This document shows, in pieces, positions 26,524-39,500 of a DNA stretch of 64,000 nucleotides. The stretch spans positions 354,501-418,500 of the forward strand of contig NC_092562.1 in assembly GCF_037975245.1 (NCBI RefSeq), given 5' to 3'. The number at the start of each line of letters is the position of its first letter. Within the stretch, counting starts at the first letter, position 1. The notes beneath the pieces were generated by a model. That model worked only from the letters and a program-made list of their open reading frames with translations, did no database searches and had not been told where the DNA came from. The position numbers and the translations under genes were made by a program. This DNA comes from Apostichopus japonicus (Eukaryota; Echinodermata; Holothuroidea; Aspidochirotida; Stichopodidae).

Positions 26524-27353
26524 CTGTATGTAGATGGTCACACCAGTATAGTTTGTTCGAACTATTTTCATAGACTTGGTATTAATTCATTTCATATACA
26601 AATTTATCATGACCCTGTTTATTGGCATTTCAACAGTTTAAGGAGCTTCATGAGTTAAAGTTAATAATTGTTAATAGCATGACAGCACTCTATTTTTGTG
26701 CAAAGTTATTAGACTATATGTAAAATCCCAAATACAGGGTACCGTATATCAAGAATCTTGACATTTACACGTTCAATTTTTTGTACATGAAGAAGTAATA
26801 ATTTTAAAAAATGTTAAATTTCTGTCTGAGTTTGCTCAAAGCATTTTGATTTAACGGGCTAGCAGGATGTGACTTGATGAAGTCAGGCATTGATTGTTCT
26901 AATCAAGTTCACTAACTAATTAATAATCAGGCTTCGGTTGGTGGTTCAGAATATACAACATAAGAGAGTGTGTCTCTCATCTTTCTCGTCTTTCATTAAT
27001 TTGTAATCTTAATTTAAAGTCAATAGTTTGTATAGGTTTTGTCGAATTTGTTGTCCAAACTTCACAAAGCGCCTTTAAATAAGATTCATTGGTTTTAAGC
27101 TTATAGCTAAAGATCATGTTAGAACATTCCAGGTGTCTAGTCGTGCTATTAACTTACAACTGATTGCATTCCGCTGAAGTTAAACTGCTGTTATTTATCA
27201 GAGCCAATTCACCAGACCTATTTAACCAAATGATGGCTGACAAATTGATATAGTTTTACTCAGTCAAAATGGAAGCCCATCAAAATCAGAAGCGAATGAA
27301 AGAATCAAAGAGATGTTGAAGGGATTTAATATATTCTAAGGGATATTCTGGCT

Positions 27354-27361
<8 letters not shown>

Positions 27362-27416
<55 letters not shown>
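27362..27416. repeat. (TA)n microsatellite
   Basis: A pure TA tract. Confidence 0.95.
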
Positions 27417-27419
<3 letters not shown>

Positions 27420-28295
27420 GATATTCGGGTTTATTTTCACCTTGCCCCATTTAGTACATACACTGAGAGATAGAAACCTATTTGTCACAAAACTATATTT
27501 TTAAAAGGACTACATATAAATTTACCTACGTTTTCCAACACGTGAAATGAGAGATTGCCTATAGCAGAATTAAATAACTGTATCTTTCCAAAGTGTTGTT
27601 TTTTGAATTTGGTCGACTCTTGAACTTAAATGCCCTTTAAACTCGACAATAATAAAGTACTTTATAGCGTATGGGCTGAATGTATCTCGAGGCTATTTAC
27701 GCAACTGATAACACGACGTACTGCATGTTTTATATAGTTTCAAACATATTTTAGTAATCAGTTCACAGTCCGAAAGTTAACAGCCCCTCCATATATCTAG
27801 ACATATTCCAACAACAACAACAATAAAAGGAAAATGGATGCATCATTTTTTAAGTGGTAATGTGTCAACCAATCAAAATGTGGTTCAGTCTCTTCAGGTA
27901 CCTAAAACAGGAATAGGTTAAGTAAGATGAAACGAAAGGTGAAAATTACTGGAGAGAGTTCCTAGTTTGATCATCAAATGAGAATTTAATATGCTGACAA
28001 ACTTATCATTAACGAGAAACTTATTAGGATCTATTTTAGAATATTAACTAATGTATTTTAATCGGATATCCGGATTAATTTACGAATGTTGAATAAAGCG
28101 AAGAAGCTGATTGGCTTGTTTACAGTAATCAGAGAAAAGATAGTTGTCGGATTTTTGATAAAGTGTTTGTATATTATTTAACTTTGTGAAACAGTTTTCT
28201 GAATACGAAATGTTACTAATCGATAATAATTATTGCTTTACTCCCCCGCTAAACGATCGTTCTTCTGAGAAAGTAATCTTACTTCCATATTAATA

Positions 28296-28381
<86 letters not shown>
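28296..28381. repeat. (TA)n microsatellite
   Basis: A TA tract with one G near 28310. Confidence 0.95.
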
Positions 28382-28383
<2 letters not shown>

Positions 28384-28689
28384 CTATATTTCCTTCAATT
28401 ATCATGCAAAGTCGCATGATCTCTCTACCATTGTTCCCAAATAATCAAGGTTGCTTTCCAAGCTAAGTGGTACCTTGAAGGCCAAACTGTTTTCTTCTAC
28501 CCTAGTTTGAAGGTATTCTAGAAACAAACCAACGGCAAAAATCGATATCCAGACCACTTCAATATTTCGTGGTTTCACTTTGCATTAATATGATCAAGTA
28601 TTGAAGCCAAAATTAATTGAATTTATTTCGTGATTCGCTTAAAAATGTGCAACGAGGTCAGAATAAATGTTTTCCTTCTATGCATGTAC

Positions 28690-28825
28690 GAATGTGTGAA
28701 TTAATGGATGTATAAATGTATGAACGTATGAATGTATGTATGTATGTTTGATTGATGGATGAATGCAGTGATGGACGAAGTGAGGGATGGACCGACGGAC
28801 GGATGAATGAACGAACGAACAAACA
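28690..28825. repeat. Degenerate ATGA/ATGT/GGAC tetranucleotide tract
   Basis: ATGAATGTATGTATGTATG, GGATGGACCGACGGACGGAT and GAACGAACGAAC runs follow one another. The 101-codon minus-strand frame over 28701-29006 is half repeat and is not called. Confidence 0.8.
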
Positions 28826-29315
28826 CAATTATGCAACCCTCTAATTCTAACTGGCCCATTGCCAAGCCGGGGCGCAGAGGTCTACCCGGTCCATCGGGCA
28901 GACTGATTTGCACCCTCCCCATATATCCCATCTTGTTATATACAAAACTCTCACAAGTTACAGGACACACGTCAATATTGGAACCTCCATAAATTGTTAG
29001 TGCCACTCCAACTCATATTTATTGTCTACGGACCTGTAATCTAAAAAAACAAATCCTCTCACAATTTAGTTGCTCCCTCATTGACAGGATGAAACTTAAT
29101 TATCATTTCTTTTTATTTCCGGTCTTATGGTTTGATTTTTTTGTTTAAAGAAATGTCAATAAAACATATCGCTCAGATACAAAAACTTTGAAATGTCTGG
29201 ATAATTTGATCTTTATTTTATACATTATGTGTGTTATTTCTTTAAAGTATAATTCATTCATACTTAGTAAAGATTCCTAAATCCTATTGGTCCATTCAGG
29301 TCAGCTGACCGTGGT

Positions 29316-30433
29316 TAATCCTGTGAGTAACGCACGGTAAAATTACCGGCGGATGAATACAATTGTTACCATGTTACCATGTTTTGTCGTCTGCTTTGAT
29401 GAGCTATCGAAATACATCAAAAACACAAAATGGCTAATATAACGTTTGATTTGAACTTCGATTTGCGCACTTTAGACGAGGTAGACACTCAGGAAAACAA
29501 TGGAAGATTTGCAAACCTGATTGAGAAAGACTTAATTCACAGAAACGATCTTGTTCAAAAGTCTTGCAAGATGCCATCAGAGGTAAAGGACGCGAAAACA
29601 TGGATCCGCACTCGAGTCTAGGCCAAAGTGTAGGCTGCACAGCTGTTGCCTCCAACAATGACATTAACGTTACTGCTGCTGTTAGGGCTGAAACGTCTAA
29701 CATGTCCAAACTGTTTTCCAAATGTTCTTTCCAAATGTTCTTTCCAAAGTCCTGTGAATGTTTACTTCCAAAATTCATAGTTATATCCGTATTAAAACAC
29801 CAAACAGTTGTGGATGCTTTGAGTTTAAATATATCCAGTATCTGTCCGTAATTAAATGTTCGCAAGGCCGTTATGTTGATCATAGTGTTATAAATTTAAA
29901 GTTAAACGACCGCAGTGCCAAGCACTGTGTAGTGTGTACGTTCAAGTGAGTGTACGTGTTCAATACAAGGCCTACTATGTTATCGTATGACTGTATACCA
30001 TACGTACATGTTTGTTCCTAGAATGGTTGCTATGGGAACCAGAAGCTGTAGGGTATTGATATGATGAAGCCAACTAGTAATTGTTTGTAGTTCCTTATGT
30101 TTGGCAATATTGCGGCCATAAAACTATTTTTGAAAGGTCTCAATAATATTAGTTAAAATGTTATTATGGTTCATCTTTTATGAATGTCAGCCTTTCAAAG
30201 ACGTTTCCTTTATAATTATTCACTATCGTTCAGTATTACTTTATAATTGCACATGTACATTATTGTTATGCTGGTTGTTAATCGTTAATTCGACTTACGG
30301 GGCATCACTTTAATAAATCTTCGGTTATATGTAACCAAAAATGTTTTGTTTTATGATTTTTCCCCCACACAAATGGTAGTGTATGAATGAACGGGGTTAA
30401 TCAACGGTCTAGCGTGCGTTACTCACATGATTA
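29316..30433 (+). mobile_element. Decayed inverted-repeat transposon with a coding relic
   Basis: TAATCCTGTGAGTAACGCACG at the left end is matched inverted by CGTGCGTTACTCACATGATTA at the right, with one mismatch. The interval contains a possible coding relic (29430-29740), then AT-rich noncoding sequence. The right end overlaps a separate fold-back (30393-30558). Target duplications are not clear, so the outer limits are uncertain. Confidence 0.5.
29430..29740 (+). pseudogene. Transposon-derived coding relic, possibly DUF3504/Crypton-like
   Basis: An ATG at 29430 opens 63 codons including N-N-G-R-F-A-N-L-I-E-K-D-L, which resembles the N-terminus of ZMYM2/QRICH1-like repeat proteins of marine animals. 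In another frame from about 29564, D-P-H-S-S-L-G-Q-S-V-G then M-S-K-L-F-S-K-C-S-F resembles the C-terminal end of such proteins. The central tyrosine-recombinase-like domain is missing and the two parts are out of frame, so this is a deletion relic at best. The similarity is from memory and could be chance. Confidence 0.35.
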
Positions 30434-30558
30434 CTGCACTCCGGGTGTTAATGCTATCGCTGGATGCACTCGGGCTCCGCCCTCGTGCATCGCTTGCATT
30501 ATCCCCCGATCGTGCATTAATCCTGTGAGTAACGCACGCTAGACCGTTGATTAACCCC
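30393..30558. repeat. Long fold-back (41-bp arms)
   Basis: The 41-bp arms at 30393-30433 and 30518-30558 match with one mismatch. The 84-base centre contains a smaller hairpin (GATGCACTCGG with CCTCGTGCATC). The outer arms share the terminal sequence of the 29316-30433 element, so this is probably a nonautonomous relative inserted at, or forming, its right end. Confidence 0.7.
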
Positions 30559-31470
30559 TTATTCAATATTTGGCCCTATTTTTTTCTAGCGTATTACTCT
30601 TCATCTTGTAGCTTATGTCCCTCGTGGCACTTATGCCATCATCATTCTGAACATTTCTGTATAAAATGTAGAAACAAATTCATCATACTATATACAAGCA
30701 AAAAGTAAAAAAGGTTGGGTGACCTGTAAAGAGGATTGTTAAACTGCATGAATAATCTACAAAAACTGTAGTAGGTACGTCAAAAATTATCCCACAGCGT
30801 TTATCAACTTCATTCTGACATCAGACATTATAGTCTGGATGAGATGCCAGAAATCGACGATGTTCTTGCCATTGGGCAGTTTACTCCTACGTGACCTCCA
30901 GTATAGCGTGGCAAGACCGGCCGGATCGATGTTTGGTCATATCTATATGTAACTGCCAAAGCAAAAGAGAAAACCCGTTCATAATGACCAAAACCAAGGA
31001 AATCGTTATTTTCTCCGACAAGCAGGCAAAAAAACGCATAATTAATTTAATAGTAGCACTAATGCGATCCACAAATTTGATTCGTATAATATATATATAT
31101 ATATATAGAAACAAAAATCGGAGTGCAATTGGAGTGCCATTGGGGAATGCTCCCGAATATTTCCCACTGTCCATCTTGTCCTTTTCCCCCTACCCACTCA
31201 AAAACACGGGTATCCCCTTTTAATGTTTATTGCAGAAGTTCGACATTGATGAGTCGCGGTCTATACCAACCCCTAAATCTATTTTACGGAATTAAATTCC
31301 GCAATTGGTTTTCTTCTTTGTCCACTTTTTGGTGTCTCTTTACGAGGTCAGAGAATATCGGAACATTGAAGTGGATCGATATGCTTTATGACATCATTCT
31401 TGCTCTTTATTTATTTATTTATTTATTTATTAATTTCTCTTTCTCTCTGTTTTTTTTTTTGCGCTTTCAG
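30559..31470. other. Noncoding stretch upstream of the first recognised exon
   Basis: I searched for a signal-peptide exon ending in phase 1 and found none. It contains a short TA tract near 31090, a TTTA run at 31405-31430 and the polypyrimidine tract of exon A. Any 5' exon and the promoter probably lie further upstream. Confidence 0.5.
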
Positions 31471-31636
31471 GTTTTGAAATGGAATGGACCAAGGAGCCAC
31501 CGTCGAAAGTGAAAAGTGGAGATTCGTTTTTTGTGGAGTATAGTCTGACAGTTCCTCGATCATTTTTTGATTGGGCCATTTTGAGTGACTCTGACTATGC
31601 AGTTGAACATGGCCCAGTGATGGACCCAGACCTCAA
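31471..31636 (+). CDS. Exon A: start of the visible ectodomain
   Basis: This exon follows a strong polypyrimidine tract and a TTTCAG acceptor and ends at AA|GTAAGA. It enters after the first base of a codon and leaves after the second. It encodes residues 1-54, beginning F-E-M-E-W-T-K and containing a strand-like [13 protein letters not shown] stretch. The ATG at 31479 is not credible as a start, because no signal peptide follows and the frame is open back to the acceptor. An upstream exon ending in phase 1 is therefore expected. Confidence 0.8.
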
Positions 31637-33421
31637 GTAAGAAATTGTACTCTCTCTCCCACCGCCCATCCCGTCCAACACCCCCCTCCCCCTCACACAC
31701 TTCCTTATCTTCTGACTCTTCTGTGTGTTTTTTATTTTTGGAAGAACAAAATAATCAGGACCAACAGGTCTTTTTGTCTTACATAATCAACTATAAAAAC
31801 GGAGAGCAATGCTTTTTATCCTTCTAAATCCAGACAATTGTAAAGATTCTTAAGAGGTTGAAGCAGGGATGGAGTAGAAGAGGTATGGGTGTGGGGGGGG
31901 GGGATATGGCAAGCTCAACTTAATCATCTCTATCACATTGGTAAATGCAGGTAGTTGCGCCTTCTGTTAGTGTTCTTGTGAGTTAGTTCTCTCTTCCATA
32001 AGAATTGTCCCTTGCTTTGTGAGAAAGGTTCTTGATGTGACAGTATTTTTAATTTTGCCCATTGTCTTCTTTCTGATACCATATATTCATAGTTCAGTAA
32101 AGTACATGGTGATCACCATTTCCCACTCCCTTCTACATCACCCCTTCAACCACCCCCTCCCCCAACGATTACCCTAACACATGTTTAGTCTGATAGTTGA
32201 TGCCGTACCTGTTCAGGTCTGCTTACAAAATTATGAATTCATTACATTTACATACATAGTTTCAGTTAATATATTGTATAAAACTAACCATGCAAACTTT
32301 AATCATTTAAAAAAATGCCGTTTAATTTATTCACAGTTACATATAAGAAATTACAATATCTTCTTCTAATTATTCTTTATCTGTTTCGTTCTCGCAGAAC
32401 TGGTGCTAACGCCGAGGCATGGTGTCATAACACTCCATGTCCAACTGCGAATAAAGCAAAGAAAGAAAACTGTTGTCTACATCATGTCAATGTCCACTCA
32501 TGTCCAGAATCTCAGGTAGGGAGAACTCATTTTGACGTATAGTACAGGATATTATAGCTGGCTTAACCCCCCCCCGTCCACCCCACCTCCCCCTCGCGCC
32601 CACCACACCCCCACCAAAACAAAGAAATAAATTACCCTGTAAAACTTTGATCATTACAGAGTTAATTTCAATCATTCTCGCGTTGAATGTTCTCACATAA
32701 AAATGTGGCAAATAGTCAGAATGTATTGAATGATTTGACGTGAATACGTCAATCTCACGATTCTGAAACAGCTGTCCGAATTAAATGGAACAAGTCATGA
32801 ATAATAACATCAGATGAATAGGGGCCTCATGTTTAGTTTACTCTTTAAATGCACATTACCACACACATGTGACACATTTCAAGGGCAAATATGTTATATT
32901 GTAAAGCACAACTAAAGATTAAATATACATGGTATATGTACTCACGTAGATTTGTATGTTCTTTACTGAGGCTGTCACTTTCTGCGTTGAAAATTCGGTT
33001 TGAAAGTCATCCTTTAAGACAAATTCTATCAAAATTGCATTACACAATTGGAGCATATAGATAGGAAGCTTAGCTGTATGACTGTTGTCGCTAAACTTTT
33101 GATGAGTTTAGTTGAGTTGAGCACATGCATCCCCTCCGGCAGCACAACTGCATGCTGGCTAATACAAGTAATTGTCAGTTTTGATGAGAAGTTTGGTTTA
33201 GCTGAAAATCAGCGGAAATGTGAATAATGAAACCTTTTTTATAATACACAATGTATTAAATCTACAGGGTATTTGCCTCGATGGAGTCTAAAAATGTCAA
33301 AATGTGTAAGAATACTATTACATTTCACTACACCCGTGTAACAATTATCGTCTAAGATGGTATCCGGTACCTGGGCATAATCTGACAAATGAACTAGTTG
33401 GTGAGATGCTGAGATTTTCGG

Positions 33422-33465
<44 letters not shown>

Positions 33466-36437
33466 CTCAGTCAAAGCAGGTCAAATTTGTGTACACTTCC
33501 TGAATTTAGTACAGATTGATATAATCAGTACGTTTGATTATCAGAATGTCTAGAGATGTTTATTGCTATAAGCCACTCGATATGTGGAAAGATTTTTGGA
33601 AAACCCTCATACATTAGAGATCTTCACATTTAAAAAGTTTTATTGTTTTTTCTACGATAAGAGTCCATAAAATTTGTACCAAGTTACTTTTTTTGAATTC
33701 GATGATAATCGTAACCTTTGCATTCATAATGGCGTATGTCTGTGTGTGCGTTTGTGACGCTCAGCTTGTAAACACGATATCTGAAGAAGGGAAGGTCGGA
33801 CCGATTCCAGTTTTGGGGTGTAGTACCACATTGATTACAAGAAGCCCAATGATTTTGTGGAGGTCAAAGGCCATTTGGGTTCACCAGTGGTCAAATTGTG
33901 AAAGCCTTATAAACAATATATCTCAAGAAGATAAGATTGAGCTGGCCTCATGTTTAATATGTATATGGTTCACATTGAGTACAAAAAGCCTGTAGTTTTT
34001 GGTGGAGGTCAAAAGCCATTTGGGGTCACCAGGGGTCAAATTTTAAACCCTTGTAAACACGATATATCAATGAAAGCTTGGGCAGACTACATATTTAGAG
34101 TGTAGACGTACCATATTGATTACAGGAAGCTTAATGTTTTTGGTGGAGGTCAAATGTAATTTGGGGTCATCAGAAGTCAAATTGTGAAACCCTTGTAAAC
34201 ATCATATCTCAATATTGGAAGCTTGGGCAGGTCTCATACTTGGGTGTATAACATTTAGTAAAAGAAGCCTATTGATTTTGGTGGAGGTCAAAGGTCATTT
34301 GAAGTCAGCAAACACCAAACATTTACGTTAACTCCCCTCTTACCTGTCTTTCTACACTAACGCACCTTCTTAAACATAAATTTGCAAGGGACGCTTGGAC
34401 AGATCGCATATTTAGTATGTAATTGTGCCACATTGAACACAACAAGCGTACAACTGTTGTGGGCGGAGGTCAATGGTCGTTTGAATTCACAAGGGGCCAA
34501 ATTGTGAAAACCATGTTTTAAAAAATATTTCAACAAGGATAGATGTCATATTTAGTATATGTTGATATATCTATCACATTTAGTACAAGAAGCCTGTTGT
34601 TGAGGTCAATGGTCATTTCAGGACAGCCTGAGTCATTGTGAATGTGTTGTTTGTCACATCACACTGCTTTTTCACTGTATTGCTAAGATCAAGTATGTTG
34701 TACACCCTTACTATACATTACGTCAGATTCATGGAGAAAACTGCTCATGTTACATCATTGAAACCACAATGAATGATTGCATTCTGGTTCCCGATGCTAT
34801 ATCTGGTAAAGATGTTGAGGATTGTACATTTACCGATGCTATCTGGTAAAGATGTTGAGGATTGTACATTTACCGATGCTATCTGGTAAAGATGTTGAGG
34901 ATTGTACATTTACCGATGCTATCTGGTAAAGATGTTGAGGATTGTACATTTACCGATGCTATCTGGTAAAGATGTTGAGGATTGTACATTTACCGATGCT
35001 ATCTGGTAAAGATGTTGAGGATTGTACATTTACCGATGCTATCTGGTAAAGATGTTGAGGATTGTACATTTACCGATGCTATCTGGTAAAGATGTTGAGG
35101 ATTGTACATTTACCGATGCTATATCTGGTAAAGATGTTGAGGATTGTACATTTACCGATGCTATATCTGGTAAAGATGTTGAGTATTGTACATTTACCGA
35201 TGCTATCTGGTAAAGATGTTGAGGATTGTACATTTACCGATGCTATCTGGTAAAGATGTTGAGGATTGTACATTTACCGATGCTATCTGGTAAAGATGTT
35301 GAGGATTGTACATTTACCGATGCTATCTGGTAAAGATGTTGAGGATTGTACATTTACCGATGCTATCTGGTAAAGATGTTGAGGATTGTACATTTACCGA
35401 TGCTATATCTGGTAAAGATGTTGAGGATTGTACATTTACCGATGCTATCTGGTAAAGATGTTGAGGATTGTACATTTACCGATGCTATCTGGTAAAGATG
35501 TTGAGGATTGTACATTTACCGATGCTATATCTGGTAAAGATGTTGAGGATTGTACATTTACCGATGCTATCTGGTAAAGATGTTGAGGATTGTACATTTA
35601 CCGATGCTATCTGGTAAAGATGTTGAGGATTGTACATTTACCGATGCTATCTGGTAAAGATGTTGAGGATTGTACATTTACCGATGCTATCTGGTAAAGG
35701 TGTTGAGGGTTTCCTTTTCCGGATTTAGAAACTTAGCTGTTAGTTGGTATAAACCTTTTAAATAACATGTTCTAATTAAAGAGACGAATTCATTAAAAGC
35801 ATGTGAAAACATGTCAAGTTGCGGATAGAGAACACTAGTGCATAAATAAGAGGAATAATGAACGAGTTTTGTTTTACGATATTGTATAACATGACATAGT
35901 GAACAGATTGGCGAAATGTGGAAATATCAACGTTTATAACGGTTGTTAACGATCAATCTATACCAACTTCGATACCTTACTATAGGTTCCTGTTTCACTG
36001 GCTGTCGGCTACTTACGTAGTCCCCTAATTACTCCGTTTGATTATATTACGTAATAGCTCCAAGGTCTCAGCGACACCTTTTAACATGTAGTATACCAAT
36101 CGCAAAGAAACAGGAAATTTGCTAGACACAAGGGAGCTGTTCATCTTAGTTCACTGCTGACATGTAAACTGTGTATTGTGTTTATCATGTATCCATTGTG
36201 GCATTTATCATCTATCAGAACTCAATCATATACTTGGTAAACCCTTCGGCGTTCCATATGTGTAGACGTTTCTTTCGAGAATTGTATACGTCACATTAAA
36301 TGAGATTGTATAATCATAGTAACCGCTACGTGTTGTAGACAGGAAATACGTATTTAAATATCAGAGGCTCACCAATCAAAGTAGCTGGACTTCTTACTCT
36401 AGCACACAGACTTGTGGGGTCAGCCGCACAGAGTTGG

Positions 36438-36535
<98 letters not shown>

Positions 36536-39500
36536 TCATTCAAAACTCAATAGAAAGACCATCATCATGTCGAATAACATGTTCAGAATGCAAAGTTTCA
36601 AGTGTTGAATGTCGTCTAGAAATTGTTTGTATGAACTACAAAAGAATAGCGTTTCTCGATTTATCAAACATAAAAATTTATATTACCATTTATTATTATT
36701 GAGGCCTGCAATGATGGGAGCAAATGTGAGCATATAGTCTTTGCCTTACTGGAGACATCAAACCCAACACAATCATCTTTAGTTGATATGACAGAGATCT
36801 TTGCCAAGAACAACTCCCCATGCACGCTGCTAATAATGTACGTCTTGATCCGTTTGGAAGATATATAATCCCAGTTTTAAAAACTCGTGTCAGGGGAGCC
36901 GCCATTTTGTAAAACTATGCTGGCATAATGACACTAGTAGCTGAAACATTATTACTTTGACCTTCTCTCTGTTTTCTTCTCATATTTCTAAGTTAAGAAT
37001 GTTAAACAAGTGTTGACGCTGAACCTAACTAAACTACCATCATTTAATTTGGTCGTGTTAAGAAGGATCAGTATTTTTTTTTATATTTGCCATTTTACAA
37101 ATCCCATCTCCAATTACAAGAAATAAACGTTGTAATAAAATAAACAAAAACATTAAGAATTGAAGAAAATGTTTCTCTATAAATGTCATTTTTATACTTG
37201 ATTAGGTCTGCAGCCTTTACGTGTGAAACAGCACTACGATATATCAACTCTAACAAAATCATGTCGATAAATTTATCAGTTAAGTTCCGTACCGTCAGTT
37301 TAGTTCCGTACCGTCAGTTTAGTTCCGTACCGTCAGTTTAGTTCCGTACCGTACAGAATGAAATACAATTTCAAGCGAGAAATATTTTGATTGCGAATCT
37401 GTCAACCAATTTTCCCTTTTGTAAAATGTTGCTTTATTCAAATCGTTAATCAATAATAATTTTACAATTTTAAGCTCATAAAAACTTCTTTCAGTGCCTT
37501 ACTTGAAACAAACTATACTTTTTTCTCATAATTCCATAAAACGGAGACGTATCTTTAAGAGAATGATTTCATCGGAGTGGAAGAAGGCTTTCTTCACACA
37601 GCCTTAATAAATTCCATCTTTTCTTCGCTGGCCATTTGCCTTTTTCTTAATTTTTCTTTCATTCCTTCTTTCTGTTTTACTGATGAATGCGTTCAAAAGT
37701 GTCGCGATATTACAATCCAGCTTAATCAACAGTTTAAGTACAAACATTTGAAGGTCGGTTTCATTAGGAGTTTACTCATGCGCATAATGTTAAAAGAAGG
37801 CCATCTCCCTAAGGCTGTAAGTTTCAGGTCATTGGTGTAAATACTTCCGCTTGCATCTTTGTACAGAGTTTTCATAAGAATCTGCATAGCTTGGTGAAAA
37901 CGTTTGGTTGGAGGGAGGGCGGGGGGGGGGGGGGCAGAGGGATCTCCATGATATGCATACGTTTTAGTCGCAATACCCCTACCCCCATCCAAACGTATCT
38001 CTCCGACCTCATGAAGGCGTAGGAGACAAGGAAAGGCTATTCAGATTACAATAACCTCAGGTTCCCACTCTCTCACTTCATAAGTCACCTCTTCAAGCTG
38101 TTCTCGTGTCTTCAGTTGTGTCTTCACATAACTTAGACTTTGACTTTGACTTATCATGATGTCATATAGCATTCGATCTATGGGGTTACAACAAACTGAC
38201 TGTCCCTAAATTATCAAGTTATTGATCCTCTAAAAAGGCTATTCAACATTTGTGTTTTACGGTTACTTCCATTGAGGTTTTATAATATTGATGGGGGCAC
38301 CCTTTTCTTTTCTTTTCTTTTTTAACTCCCCCCCCCCTGTCCCCTGATTCAATTGTTCCTTTGAGATTTCATGTGAGGGAGGGTGCCGGGAGTGAATAAA
38401 CTAATTCAATGTATTTTCAGGTCCTTTTACACTTTCTCTTCGAGGTCACGTGATATATAACACCAGACGACTCACTCTCAAGTGACAGCTTTTAGACCTT
38501 AAAGCAGCATTTTGCGTCCTCGACTATGATATTTCTCAACCTCACTGACTCCACTATGCCATAACGACATACATAACTAGCTTATCTATTTATATTTTAC
38601 TTCAAATGGTGGCATAAAAGTCGAAAAAATTGCAACTTTCAACTTTGTTGTTCTCCAAGATATTTTCCGTTGGGAACCCAATAAACCTCGCCCATAATAT
38701 GAATATTTAAACACTACGAACGTCATTGACAGATACGTAATATAACACCACGCTTGATTTGTGTACAGTCTATATGGCAGTTGTACCAGGGAGTTGCATA
38801 ACAACTCCCAACGCAAAGTCTTGAATCTATTTTTAGCAACGGCTCATATCTAAACCTGCATCTCTGATTGGTTGAATTCAAACTAGTGGGTTTGGGAACT
38901 GAATGCGATTTAATTTTGGATGTGGAATACTCGCCAATTAACGTTTTTGGCAGGGAAAAACTTGGCTAATATCTTAATTTGCTGTTTTGTGATTTGATGT
39001 ATGTAAAAACTCGATGGACATGTCAAAACAGTAGAAAACGGCGACCAAACGCAAAATGCTCATGAATAAACATACTATTCACTGATTGGTGGAATTCAAA
39101 CTAGTGGATTTGGAGATATGAAAACTTTGTCGAGGACACTTTTACTCGTTATCGATATAAATCGTTAATTACTCGCTAATTAACGCTCTTGGCAGGGTGA
39201 AACTTGGATGGTATCTTAGTTTGCTGATTTATGATTGATACATGTAAAAAAATCGATGCACATGTTAAAAAGGTGGAAAAAAGCGAGCCAACGCAAAATG
39301 CTGCTTTAAAAACTCTTTAAGTAACTTAAAACGTCCAAAGAAAGTCATCAAAACTGATTTTTGTTTTGAATTTCATCACTCATCACACATATGTTGTATA
39401 AAATGAAACATTTGAAACTTTCAAATTCCGAAACTGATTCAGTTCGGAGTGATCGCATGATTTGTTACCTCTCTCACCGTCCCCCCGGCTAGACAGTTGA

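Larger units (their letters stand above)
26532..29315. other. Noncoding stretch between MITE and decayed transposon
   Basis: Two (TA)n tracts and a tetranucleotide tract are listed separately. I see no coding signal otherwise. A GC-richer patch at 28850-28920 gives no convincing frame. Confidence 0.55.

Noticed and set aside
28701-29006. Minus-strand frame with Gly-Pro words
   Set aside because: Half of it is a tetranucleotide repeat and the Gly-Pro words have no collagen periodicity.
29434-29883. 149-codon minus-strand frame
   Set aside because: It lies antisense to the transposon coding relic and has no recognised domain.
31479-31636. ATG in exon A as the translation start
   Set aside because: The frame is open upstream to a strong acceptor, and no signal peptide follows the ATG, which a membrane receptor needs.
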